Shown here piece after piece: positions 23,289 through 33,158 of a stretch of 64,000 nt of DNA (the first letter of the stretch is position 1; each line of letters starts with the position of its first letter). Source of the stretch: Vicia villosa (taxonomy: Eukaryota; Streptophyta; Magnoliopsida; Fabales; Fabaceae); the NCBI RefSeq assembly GCF_029867415.1, contig NC_081185.1, forward strand, positions 32,688,245 to 32,752,244. Direction: 5' to 3'. The notes below the pieces were generated by a model. It had not been told where the DNA came from and searched no databases. It saw nothing but the letters and a program-made list of their open reading frames with translations. The translations under genes and the position numbers were made by a program.

Positions 23289-26200
23289 TGTCATACCCCA
23301 AAATTTGCCCATCTTATTTCTCTTAAATCAAACTCCTATCAAAGTTCAAAACTCAAAGACATCCCTCCTAAACTAAGGCTCAAGAAACTAGGGTTGTGTT
23401 GTTCTGAAGAAAATCAATGGATCAAAAGCTCCAATGCATCTCATATGGTTTATGTTGTTTCAAACTACCTCCATGACAAAATTCAGGGCTCAATTCAAAG
23501 AGTTGATCACTCAATTACTCAGAAAGTCAACAGTCGACTGATTTGACCTAAAAGTCAACTGTGGTCAAAGTACAGTCAAAACTCTTGATTTTTTTACAAC
23601 ATCCTTATTTTGAACTATCATTCACCATTTGATCAAGGATTGATCATGATTCATCAAGAAAAGATCATAAATCAACAAGTTCAAAAGTTTCTAAATTAGG
23701 GTTTTCATAGGAGAAAGTCAACTAAACTTTGACCAGCCATAACTCCTACATGGAACATCAGAAATTTCCCATCTAAATCTCATTTTGAAGGAAATTGAAT
23801 TCTCTACAACTTTGTCTCTCACATGCCAAGTCTAAAAATGCTTCATTTGGGAGATATGACCCAAAACATTACAAGTCCCTTTTAAAAGTCAACCAAAAGT
23901 CATCTTTTTCAAAAGAGCATACAAAGAGCATGGAAAATTATTTTGACATGAGACCAAATACATTGGTTAGAGGACTCTTCAAGGTTTCTAAAAAGTCCAA
24001 GAACTTGGAAAAATGTTGAAGTATGAGGAAATAGAAAGGTGCACAAGTTTACCCATTTTCAAGGGTATGCATGAAAGAAAAAGGTCCAAAACTCCAAATA
24101 TTTCCAAATGGGCCTATATTCTTTCCATCCAATCTTTATCTTAAGCCCATGCACGCCCCCAAAATATGAGCCTTTTTATTTTTATTGTTTTATTAATTAT
24201 TTTATGGTTTTTAATCATTTTAAATCATAAATTAATTATAAAATAATAAATTAATAAGAAAATCTTATTTGCCTTGATTCCAATCAAATATAATCATCCA
24301 AACATCACATTTATAATTCAATTTTCGTGCTCTACAAGATTTGGTTGGAAAATATTGAAATTGAGCAAATTTAGAAAGATCGAAAAACATATTCTCAATC
24401 AAATTTCTTCAATGGCAAATCATTGATTCATAAAGATTTGGTTCAATTTTTGTTACCCTAATGCTCCTCCTATAAGTACCAAAGTGATTCAGAGGCAGAG
24501 AAAAGGATTACACAAGGTTTTTGCAGCCAGAGACCATAGAAGAGTTCTTGAAATTTCAAGAAAAAGTGAGAAGTCGAATTCAAAGGTGCACACTGATTCA
24601 AGAGCTTTTGGCCATTCTATCACGTTCCTTAGAGATCCTTGAAGCTATCTGGATCGTCACCAAGTCTTCAAACGCTCAGAACCATCCAAAATAACTCACG
24701 GTTTGTCCGATCCTTCTTTCCTTCGATTATAGCTTTTCACGCATCATACATGAATTTGAGTGGCATATTTACGTTTATTATGATGTTATGAACGATTATG
24801 GAAGTTTAATTACGATTTCGTACTAGTATGAGGAAGATGCCATATTAGGGTTCATGCTCTTGAAATTGGGGCTTTTTTAAAATACATAAAATTAGGTCAA
24901 GAAATAGGTACCAGTGGATTCAAGGGCTCTTGACGATCGTATTCGTATGGTCGCGACAAATTTCTATTGCGTTTTGTGTGTGCTATGATTTCGCAGGTGT
25001 TAAAGGTAAAGGCTTTTTACAGCTTTCCCAGAAAAAGCGCTATAAAAGACCATGTTATAGAAAATCTGTGGAAAAGACGATGACGCGTCCTCCTCCAATT
25101 GGCTAGTGTGCGCGCGCTTTTGATTTTAAATCCATCCGGATCTGTTGTGTCTCACGCGTGTATGTATGATGCGCCCTCACTCTCTCAGCCACTGGATCAT
25201 CTTCCAATTCAATCCAACGAGCCAAAGCCTGCAGGCGCACCATGGACTTCACACGCCTGCCACACAGGATTACCAGCTAAGTTTTCTATTATTTTTTAAT
25301 TACATAATATAGTTTTCTTTCTTTATTTTATTTTGCTTATTTATCTTATTTGTTTTCAAAATTCCTTTTTAATAAAAACATTGTTATTAACTTTCTTTTT
25401 TTTCACAAAAACATAAAAGCAAAAATATTTATTTTATTTTAATTAATAATTCTTATTTGATTCAAATGATTAATTTAATTTAAATTGTTTACATTGCTTA
25501 ATTAATTACAAATATTTTTATTGATTGATTAAATAAATATTAGGGTTAGATATTTAATCGAAACCTTATTTTCACCGATTAAATTAATTAGGTTGAAAAC
25601 CAATAATTAATTAATTTAGTTTTATTTATTCTATTAACCATGGTTAACTTGTGCCCTAATCAGAGTTTACGAGGATCATTCCTACACTGAAAATCTTCCT
25701 TTTTTTTCTTTGTGCAAGTTTCAGGGTTAGCACCAGGGTTTCCTCCGACTACGAGCCATATCATATCAAAAGCTAAGTCCTGATTCTATATTTATTTAAA
25801 TATTTGTTTTTTGCCTCTTTTTTTCATTAAGTTAGGGTTTACTCTTAAATTCTATTGAACTTCTCCTACACTCACCCTTCTGTTTATTTTTCCTTTTTTC
25901 AGGGTTTGCCAGCCGGTCAAAAGCTCGATTAGTCGGTAACCCTAAAACTTAATTTATTTTAATTTCTCCTTTTATTATTACTTATGTCAACCCTTATTGC
26001 TTTATTGGGGTTTTTATTATTGCCTTTTTCCCCATCCCCATGGCTGATTATGTAACTGTTCCCTGGTTGTATTGTGTGGCCTTGAAGGCACTTAACACTG
26101 TATATTATTTAATTGCATGGTTAGTAATCCTAGGGAGTGATAACCTCGAACTGAATCTAGAATCACCTAATTACAAGATAATATAACTGAATCTGGTCAC

Positions 26201-26977
26201 GTGATTGTTGCACCCATACACCTTTTATGGTAACCTCTCTTGTTGCCTGTTGCTTGTTGCCTGTTACCTGTTGCCTTGTTGCCTTGTGTTTTTCAGTGCT
26301 GAATAGCCAAGTCCCTCGAATACGAGGATACTTCAGCAATGTTGCCCTCGGTTCATTCTTAAGATCATAAGTCCCAATGATGCTGCCTTTGATTCGCTAA
26401 TATGATCTCGTCCCTTTTCCTACGAAATGCTGAGGTATCCTCTAGTTACCTAATAATGGCTATTCTGATCTTTCCCTTAGACTACCTGCCCCCTCTATGG
26501 CAGGGACTGTCTTGTGGCGAACGATAATTCGACGATCCTTCAACCTCCAAATAAAAGGACTTCCCTACCCTCTTATGGTATGGATAGCCCTAAAAGTCTA
26601 AAAGAACATTTTTCATCTAACCAGGTAATTTGCCCCTAATTACTTTGCTCTGGTTTAAAAATCTTTTTATTACACTTCTTCTTAAAAAACTTCAATAAGG
26701 CTACGCTCATTTACGAGCTAAAGTCCTTATCCTTCTTCTACATTTCTAAACTTTTGGTTTCAAAACTAAAGAGCAAAGCAATTAAGAGCCCATGGAAAAC
26801 CATGAATGCAAAGGGTGCCTTACACCTTTCCTTTGTATAAATTACCCCCCGAACTCAGTTTTTATTTAAAAGGTTTTTCCTGTTCTTTTATCCTTTCTGT
26901 TAATTTGGATAAAATAAAAGTCGGTGGCGACTCTTGCTGTCCGCGACCTTTCGTTAAAGTCAGTTCACCGTATTATA
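23289..26977 (+). repeat. 5' LTR of the Ogre element
   Basis: 3689 bp, beginning TGTCATACCCCAAAATTTGC. It ends TTATA, equivalent to TTACA at 42702 in the 3' LTR. A TATA-like cctataagtacc lies near 24471. The last 500 bp, including aaggctacgctcatttacga and aaaagtcggtggcgactctt, recur in the 3' LTR remnant. Confidence 0.85.
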
Positions 26978-26981
26978 GAAC

Positions 26982-26999
26982 TGGCGACTCTGCTGGGGA
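26982..26999 (+). other. Primer binding site of the Ogre element
   Basis: TGGCGACTCTGCTGGGGA, starting four bases after the LTR. The identical 18-mer occurs on the minus strand at 51911-51894. Ogre elements are known to use a tRNA-Arg primer. Confidence 0.85.
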
Positions 27000-27713
27000 G
27001 AATTTTCTTATAAAAGAGGGGTTACCTTAAAAGTTTAGGATTCACTTTAAAAATGTTTTCTATTTTTTGCTTTGCTTGCTTTATTTTCCAGGGCTGTTTT
27101 GGGAAAAATGAAGGACGAATCCTACTCCCGTATTCAAGAACACTTAAGATAGGAGCGGCATAGTCATGGAAACCTCCCTTGTGCATGCTTGGGGTTGGTC
27201 AAAATGAAGTTCGCGCTTGAGTTAGGCCTCCACTGGTTATTGTGTACCTCTTTTGCATGAGAGAGGTTTATGCATGTATCTTTGGGTGCGTCGGAGCTCT
27301 GGGACCTTTAGTCACCTTTAACCCATCTTAACTTTTAGGAACGTAGTGGGATGGCTATTCTTGGTGCATGCCAAGTTATGGTCGCGACCCTATACTACAG
27401 CTCAGATAGGTTTCTTCCTAAAGTATCATTGCGTGGTATGCATGTATCATGTTCGAGGGTGCTTTAGAGGGGGCTGACAATTCTGGGTCACTGGTAGAAC
27501 CCGTTGCTGAAATCTCTTTATCCATAGAAGTACCTTTGGGAAGGGTATCTCACCTGGTCAAAACTCCATGCAAGCCAAGCCTAAGAAAATTGTGTGATTT
27601 GCGTGGACTTATCTGTGTTCGTGACTCATGCATCCATGCATCATCCATACATATCATGACTAACTCATTCCAAGGAGTTAAAGGATTGTTAACCATAATA
27701 TGTTTTGTAGGTC
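27000..27713 (+). other. 5' leader of the Ogre element
   Basis: Non-coding sequence between PBS and ORF1. Short frames present here resemble nothing recognisable. Confidence 0.6.
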
Positions 27714-29174
27714 ATGGGAATCAAAGTTCGTAAACCTTTATGCCTCAGCTTCAAGGGAGTACCTACATCTCTGAAGATTCTTTGTGATAATGTTTCTAGT
27801 GCTTTTGTGCTTTCCGAGTCTCTTAACAAATTAATCAGCCTGGTACGAACCAAAGTGGATGAAACGCTCCTCAATACGATGATCCGGTTTTATGATCCTC
27901 TCCTTCATTGCTTTACTTATAGGGACTTTAAGTTGGTTCCCACATTAGAGGAATTTTCCTCCATACTAGGATTACCTGTGCTTGATCAGATGCCCTACAC
28001 TGGTGAAGAAGAGATTCCTAAGTTGGAAGATGTTGCTACTGCGTTGCATTTGCCTCGATCAGAAATTAAAAAGGTTTGGGTGAATAAAGGAGACTACACT
28101 GGTTTGCCTATTGACTTCTTGTATAGTCAAGCTGAAATCTTGATTAATGCTGCGAGTATGGATGCTCTTGAAAAGGTCCTCGCTTTCCTAATCTATGGAC
28201 AAGTCTTATTCCCTCGTTACGGCAAAATTGTAGATGTGATTGCCACTAAGATCTTCATCAGCAATAATCCCGTTCCTACCTTATTGGGTGATTCGTTGCA
28301 CTCCATCCATCATCGATCATCTAAAGGAAATGGCTGTGTTCTTGGGTGTGCACCTCTTCTTCATAAGTGGTTTATTTCTCACTTACCCCGTTCCGTAATA
28401 AAGAATGAAGAAGGTAGGACTTGGGTTCAAAGAATCATGAGGCTTTCATACGATGATATTGTTTGGAACCAAAAAGAGTTTGAAGGAACCCATTTGATTG
28501 ATAGTTGTGGAGATTTCCCAAATGTACCTCTTCTTGGTACCCGAGGAGGAATAACTTATAATCCCATATTAGCTCGACATCAGTTTGGTTTCGCGTTGAA
28601 AGACAAACCTCGCTCCATATACCTTAGCGCGGAAAATTTTGATTATGATTCAGATACAACCGGAAAGAAGAAGTTGCTTATTATAGCTTGGTCCAAGGTA
28701 AAGAAAGTATGCATGAGAGAATTGGGACTAAGGAACTACATCCCTTCAGATATTTATTTTAGGTGGATTTATGATCGAGTTTTTGAGTATGGTATGCCAT
28801 ATCCATCTGATATCCCTGTTGTGCCAAGGGTTACCCCTCCGGTCATTCCTGTGGTTTTGAAGCCTTATGTTCCCGTTCCAAATGAAGACCTTGCTGCTAC
28901 TGTTGCTTCTTTAAGAAGAGAAAAGGCTGATCTTGAAAAGCGCTTACGTGAGGTTGAGGCTGAAAAAGCAGTGTTAGTGGTTGATGCTAAAGAGCGAGAT
29001 GGTATGCTTGACTATTTCTCCCGTAAATGGAAGATTGAGGACTTCGTCTCTCCAGACCAGATACAATCATGGGAACAAGAGATTGATAGACTTGTCCAAG
29101 AAAGAAACGAGATGATTAAAGCTCACAAAGAGGAGATCAGAAGCTTAAAGAGAAAGCGCCGACTCGAAAATTGA
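27714..29174 (+). CDS. Ogre ORF1 protein (DUF7745-like), intact
   Basis: 486 aa with no break. Ogre and related Tat elements carry such an extra ORF between the 5' LTR and gag; its role is not known. Residues about 1-365 form a globular region, with FYDPLLHCFTYRDFKLVPTL, EEFSSILGLP and RHQFGFALKDKP. Tryptophans and GTRGGITYNP-type turns recall the plant mobile domain/DUF7745 group. Residues about 365-390 are Pro/Val-rich (VPRVTPPVIPVV). About 395-486 are highly charged coiled coil ending in a basic stretch (KRKRRLE). The start follows the leader ATG at 27714. Keeping this ORF open while pol is gone is notable. Confidence 0.75.
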   Translation: MGIKVRKPLCLSFKGVPTSLKILCDNVSSAFVLSESLNKLISLVRTKVDETLLNTMIRFYDPLLHCFTYRDFKLVPTLEEFSSILGLPVLDQMPYTGEEEIPKLEDVATALHLPRSEIKKVWVNKGDYTGLPIDFLYSQAEILINAASMDALEKVLAFLIYGQVLFPRYGKIVDVIATKIFISNNPVPTLLGDSLHSIHHRSSKGNGCVLGCAPLLHKWFISHLPRSVIKNEEGRTWVQRIMRLSYDDIVWNQKEFEGTHLIDSCGDFPNVPLLGTRGGITYNPILARHQFGFALKDKPRSIYLSAENFDYDSDTTGKKKLLIIAWSKVKKVCMRELGLRNYIPSDIYFRWIYDRVFEYGMPYPSDIPVVPRVTPPVIPVVLKPYVPVPNEDLAATVASLRREKADLEKRLREVEAEKAVLVVDAKERDGMLDYFSRKWKIEDFVSPDQIQSWEQEIDRLVQERNEMIKAHKEEIRSLKRKRRLEN

Positions 29175-29421
29175 TTTTTATTATATTTTATTTTTATATT
29201 ATTTTCAACACTTTCAGATGTGACTATTAACTTCATAACATTATATTTTTATATTTTTTATAAGAGAATTAATATTTTTGCTTTTATTTTTCAATATGTG
29301 TTAAAAATCCTTTAATTTCTTGGAAACATTGCATACACATCATCATACCATTCATAAACATTACATCACAGGTTTTATAATGCAAATACCTCATCTTTCC
29401 GCTGTTTATTTCAGTGAGAAA
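29175..29421 (+). other. Ogre ORF1-gag spacer
   Basis: AT-rich non-coding spacer. No gene apart from a frame that leads into gag. Confidence 0.5.
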
Positions 29422-29737
29422 ATGGATCTCGAACAATCTGTCAAGAATCTCCAGGCTCAAAATGTTGAGTTCCAAGCTTTGATCCTGAACTTGTCCAAAG
29501 GGCAAGATGAGCTGAAATCCCTTCTGACTAAGAAGGAAAAGAAGACCAAGAAACCTAAAGGTGTTCTCAATCTGGGAAGAAGATTCAAAGGCCCTCTCAA
29601 AAAGGTTGAAGAAGCTGAAACTCCCAAAGAGGAAGGAGAAGATGATGATGCTAGTATCAAGAGCAACGCTAGAAGCAATGTAGGTTCCGCTAATCAAGAT
29701 GATGATGAGGGAGACTATTTCCACGAAGAAGACTATG
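29422..29737 (+). pseudogene. Ogre gag, 5' part, split by the Sirevirus
   Basis: It starts MDLEQSVKNLQAQNVEF, a coiled coil, followed by a basic KKEKKTKKPKG segment and an acidic, Asp/Glu-rich stretch. The frame is interrupted at 29737 by the copia LTR. The target duplication CTATG is repeated after the insertion, and the frame resumes at 39396. Confidence 0.75.
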
Positions 29738-30944
29738 TGAAGGATAGAAAAACACTTAGAAAGGGGGGGTTTGAATAAGTGTAGCTTTAAAAACTTGACA
29801 GATAAAAATAAATTGCACAGTTATTTTTATCCTGGTTCGTTGTTAACTAAACTACTCCAGTCCACCCCCGCAGAGATGATTTACCTCAACTGAGGATTTA
29901 ATCCACTAATCGCACGGATTACAATGGTTCTCCACTTAGTCAGCAACTAAGTCTTCCAGAGTCTTCTGATCACACACTGATCACTCCAGGAACAACTGCT
30001 TAGATACCCTCTAAGACTTTTCTAGAGTATACTGATCCACACGATCACTCTAGTTACAACCTGCTTAGATAACCTCTAAGACTTCCTAGAGTATTCTGAT
30101 CCACACGATCACTCTAGTTCCTTACAACTTAATGTAATCAATTCTAAGAGTATTACAATTGCTTCTTAAAAGCTATAATCACAAACTGTGATATTTCTCT
30201 TAACGTTTAAGCTTAATCTCACTAATATATTACAACAGCAATGTAGTGAGCTTTGATGAAGATGAAGATTATGAGCTTTGATTTGAACAGCGTTTCAGCA
30301 AGTTAATATAAGTTGTTTTGGTGCAGAATCGTTAACCATGCTTCTCATCAGAACTTCATATTTATAGGCGTTGGAGAAGATGACCGTTGAGTGCATTTAA
30401 TGCTTTGCGTGTTCCGTACAGCATCGCATTTAATGTTATACGCTTTTGTCAACTACCTCGAGCCTTGTTCACGCTGTGTCTACTGACGTAGCCTTTAGTA
30501 GCTTTTAACGTTCCTTTTGTCAGTCAGCGTAGCTTGCCACTTGTACTTTCTTCTGATCTGATGTTTGTGAATACAACGTTTGAATATCATCAGAGTCAAA
30601 CAGCTTGGTGCAAAGCATCTTCTGATCTTCTGACCTTGAAGTGCTTCTGAGCGTGATACCATCAGAACTTCAGTGCTTCTGTTCTCTTGTTCTTCTGATG
30701 CTTCCATAGACCCATGTTCTGATTCTGCTTCGACCATCTTCTGATGTCTTGCCAGACCATGTTCTGATGTTGCATGCTGAACCCTTTGAGACAAAGCTTC
30801 TGAGCGCTGAATTATGCGTACTCTTTATATATTTCCTGAAAGGAAATTGCATTGAATTAGAGTACCATATTATCTTAAGCAAAATTCATATTATTGTTAT
30901 CATCAAAACTAAGATAATTGATCAGAACAAATCTTGTTCTAACA
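29738..30944 (-). repeat. 3' LTR of the Sirevirus
   Basis: 1207 bp. On the minus strand it runs TGTTAGAACAAG...CTATCCTTCA. A TATA box (CCTATAAATAT on minus) is at 30358-30368. Multiple cttctgat words fill the U3 part. Confidence 0.95.
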
Positions 30945-30960
30945 ATCTCCCCCTTTTTGA
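30945..30960 (-). other. Polypurine tract of the Sirevirus
   Basis: The minus strand reads CAAAAAGGGGGAGAT directly before the LTR start TGTTAG. This is the classic copia plus-strand primer. Confidence 0.9.
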
Positions 30961-31057
30961 TGATGACAAAAACATATATAAATGATATGAATTTGCGATC
31001 AGAAAGAGCAGACGGCAAAAGACAAATTACACAGCTATAGCATAAGCATATGAATAT

Positions 31058-31110
31058 GTCTCCCCCTGAGATTAACAATCTCCCCCTGAGATAAATAATC
31101 TCCCCCTGAA
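31058..31110 (-). repeat. Three extra PPT-like copies
   Basis: The plus strand has tctccccctgagattaaca, tctccccctgagataaata and tctccccctgaaataaata in tandem, each a copy of the purine tract on the minus strand. Another, cttctccccctttttgtcat, lies at about 32060. Multiple PPTs before the 3' LTR are a reported Sirevirus hallmark. Confidence 0.85.
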
Positions 31111-31189
31111 ATAAATACTCGAAGAACTTTAATAAAAGACTTCCCTGATTATTTCGGTAGAGACGATCATATAAGCTTCTGTCTTCAGA

Positions 31190-31545
31190 GAATTCATAGC
31201 TTCTGACTTTTGCTTCCATTGGACAGCTTCAGAACTAGAATTTCCTTAGATCCCTAGAACACTCACAGCTTCTGATTCCTGCTTCCATCTAGGACAGCTT
31301 CAGAACTTGAATTTCTTTGATCTTCTGAACATTCACAGCTTCTGATTTCTGCTTCCATTCAGGACAGCTTCAGAACTTGAATTTCTTTGATCTTCAGAAC
31401 ATTCACAGCTTCTGATTTCTGCTTCCATCTAGGACAGCTTCAGAACTTGAGTTTTCTGGATCTTTAGAACATTCACAGCTTCTGATTTCTGCTTCCCTCG
31501 GATAGCTTCAGAGCTTTGAATTTCTACCAACATCACTTCATGCTA
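31190..31545. repeat. 70-bp tandem repeat, five copies
   Basis: The word ca(c/t)agcttctga starts at 31195, 31264, 31334, 31404 and 31474, giving a period of 69-70 bp. Units also share tgcttccat and gacagcttcagaac. The array lies between the third ORF and the 3' LTR of the Sirevirus. Confidence 0.9.
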
Positions 31546-31918
31546 GATTTGTATCAGAACATTGTTGAATGTACCAGAGCATCATCAGAGCATCTCTACA
31601 TCCTGAAATGTTACAGAACAAAAACTAAACGACAAAAGTCAGCATGAACGAGTCAGAACATAAAATGTATATTTGAACACATGATATGTATCAGAGCCAT
31701 ATAGGCTAAAATAATGTATCAGAGCAAATAGAATTTTGTCAAAGCAAATAGACAAATATGGATTAAATTCTATTTTCAGTGCTTCTGATTTCTGAAGCTT
31801 GATAGCACTCAGCTTGCTTCAGTTTCCATGAGCTTATTCTTTTTACAGAATAACACTTCTTATGGTTTTGCTTCTTGTGTTTACTTTGAAGATTTTCTTC
31901 ACTTCTTTATACCTGCAA

Positions 31919-32008
31919 AACACTTAAACCATATAGAACTTGCAGTTCTTGTTAGTAAATGTAACACTTAAACCATATAGAACTTGCAGTTCTTGTTAGT
32001 AAATGTAT
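31919..32008. repeat. 44-bp direct repeat, two copies
   Basis: The 44-bp unit beginning cacttaaaccatatagaac starts at 31921 and again at 31965, without visible change between copies. Confidence 0.95.
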
Positions 32009-32300
32009 GGGAGCTTTACCCAGCAACTGATAGATTAATCAAATCATTTATCATTTATCTTCTCCCCCTTTTTGTCATAACATCAAAAAGAATATTTCAA
32101 AAAGATTCAGATGAATAAAACGACAAATAAAATTACTGGAATGTAAAAACAAAGAAGCTTTTCATTGATAATCAAAAGATATTACAAAAGAAGATGTTTA
32201 ACAAGCAGATGTAACAAGGAAAGAAGACTACTAAGACCAAAACCTAGGACCCTAGCTAAGACAAAATCTGTGCCAGCATGCCATGAAGGAGTGAGACGCA

Positions 32301-32696
32301 TCATTGACTGCTTCTTGGGCTTCCAGGCGAGGGGTCAGGGAGACTTGGTTCTGATGCAGATCTTCCACAATCTTTATCAGAGACAGCATTCTCAGCAGGT
32401 GAAGATGAGGAGATTTCTTTGGAATGGGTTGAGGGAGAGGAAAGGTTAGATGAGGAGGAAGTTGAGTCTTGAAGGTAGAAAGATGAGGAAGAAGATGGAG
32501 ATGATGGAGGGCTTTCACCAGAGGGTTGAAACACACGTCTAGAATAGTTTCCAGATAACATTGCTTTGTATGGATTCACCTTGAGAGGATCATAGGTGAT
32601 TTTTATCTTTTTGGGTTTGGAAGGAGATGTTTCAACAGCTTTTCTCTTGTTGTTTTGATCATTTTCATGATTTCCTGGGCTTGATGAAGAGTTCAT
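32301..32696 (-). CDS. Sirevirus third ORF (env-like position)
   Basis: 131 aa downstream of pol, in the place where Sireviruses often have an additional or env-like ORF. It starts MNSSSSPGNHENDQNNKRKA, has a basic nuclear-signal-like KPKKIKI, then a long Ser/Pro-rich half (SPSSSSSFYLQ, SSPSTHSKEISSSS). No signal peptide or membrane segment is visible, so an envelope function is not supported. It is shorter than env-like ORFs of this group and may be a truncated remnant. Confidence 0.55.
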   Translation of the reverse strand: MNSSSSPGNHENDQNNKRKAVETSPSKPKKIKITYDPLKVNPYKAMLSGNYSRRVFQPSGESPPSSPSSSSSFYLQDSTSSSSNLSSPSTHSKEISSSSPAENAVSDKDCGRSASEPSLPDPSPGSPRSSQ

Positions 32697-33158
32697 GATG
32701 GATTTGCAGATAATGAACAGCTAGGGTTTGATATGAATGCAAAAGGATAGGGAAGGAAAACAAGGACAAAGTGTAGTAGAGAAAATATAAGAGGGAAAGA
32801 GAAGCGTTTGAAGAGTATTTAAAAGAAAATAAAATGAAACGAAAGATGAATAGCATTTAATGTTACGTGACATGAGGAGAGATAATAAAGACAAATGAGG
32901 TGACTAGCACAGTTACCTATGGTCGGCGTCCCTTCAACTGCACGCACGCTTATCCATGAATAGTAACGACAGGTTTACCATCCCGAGATAAAACGTTACA
33001 GCTGTTTTGCTTTAAAAGAGGTTCTGAATCAACTTAGACAATGAAACGTTAGTAATAACAGAATCATAATTTCTAAAAGATTTCAATCAGAACTTCTGAT
33101 TAACAAAAAATTCACACTCATTTCAGAAGATACTCATACATAAGAACTTCTCATCTTC

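Noticed and set aside
30495..30985. Frames of 70-114 aa in the Sirevirus LTRs, repeated exactly at 38941-39431
   Set aside because: Identical because the LTRs are identical. LTR U3/R sequence, not genes.
32165..32536. Frames of 94 aa on both strands over the Sirevirus third ORF
   Set aside because: They overlap the Ser/Pro-rich ORF in other frames and have no features of their own.
32301..32696. Envelope glycoprotein
   Set aside because: No signal peptide, membrane segment or cysteine pattern; only the position after pol is env-like.
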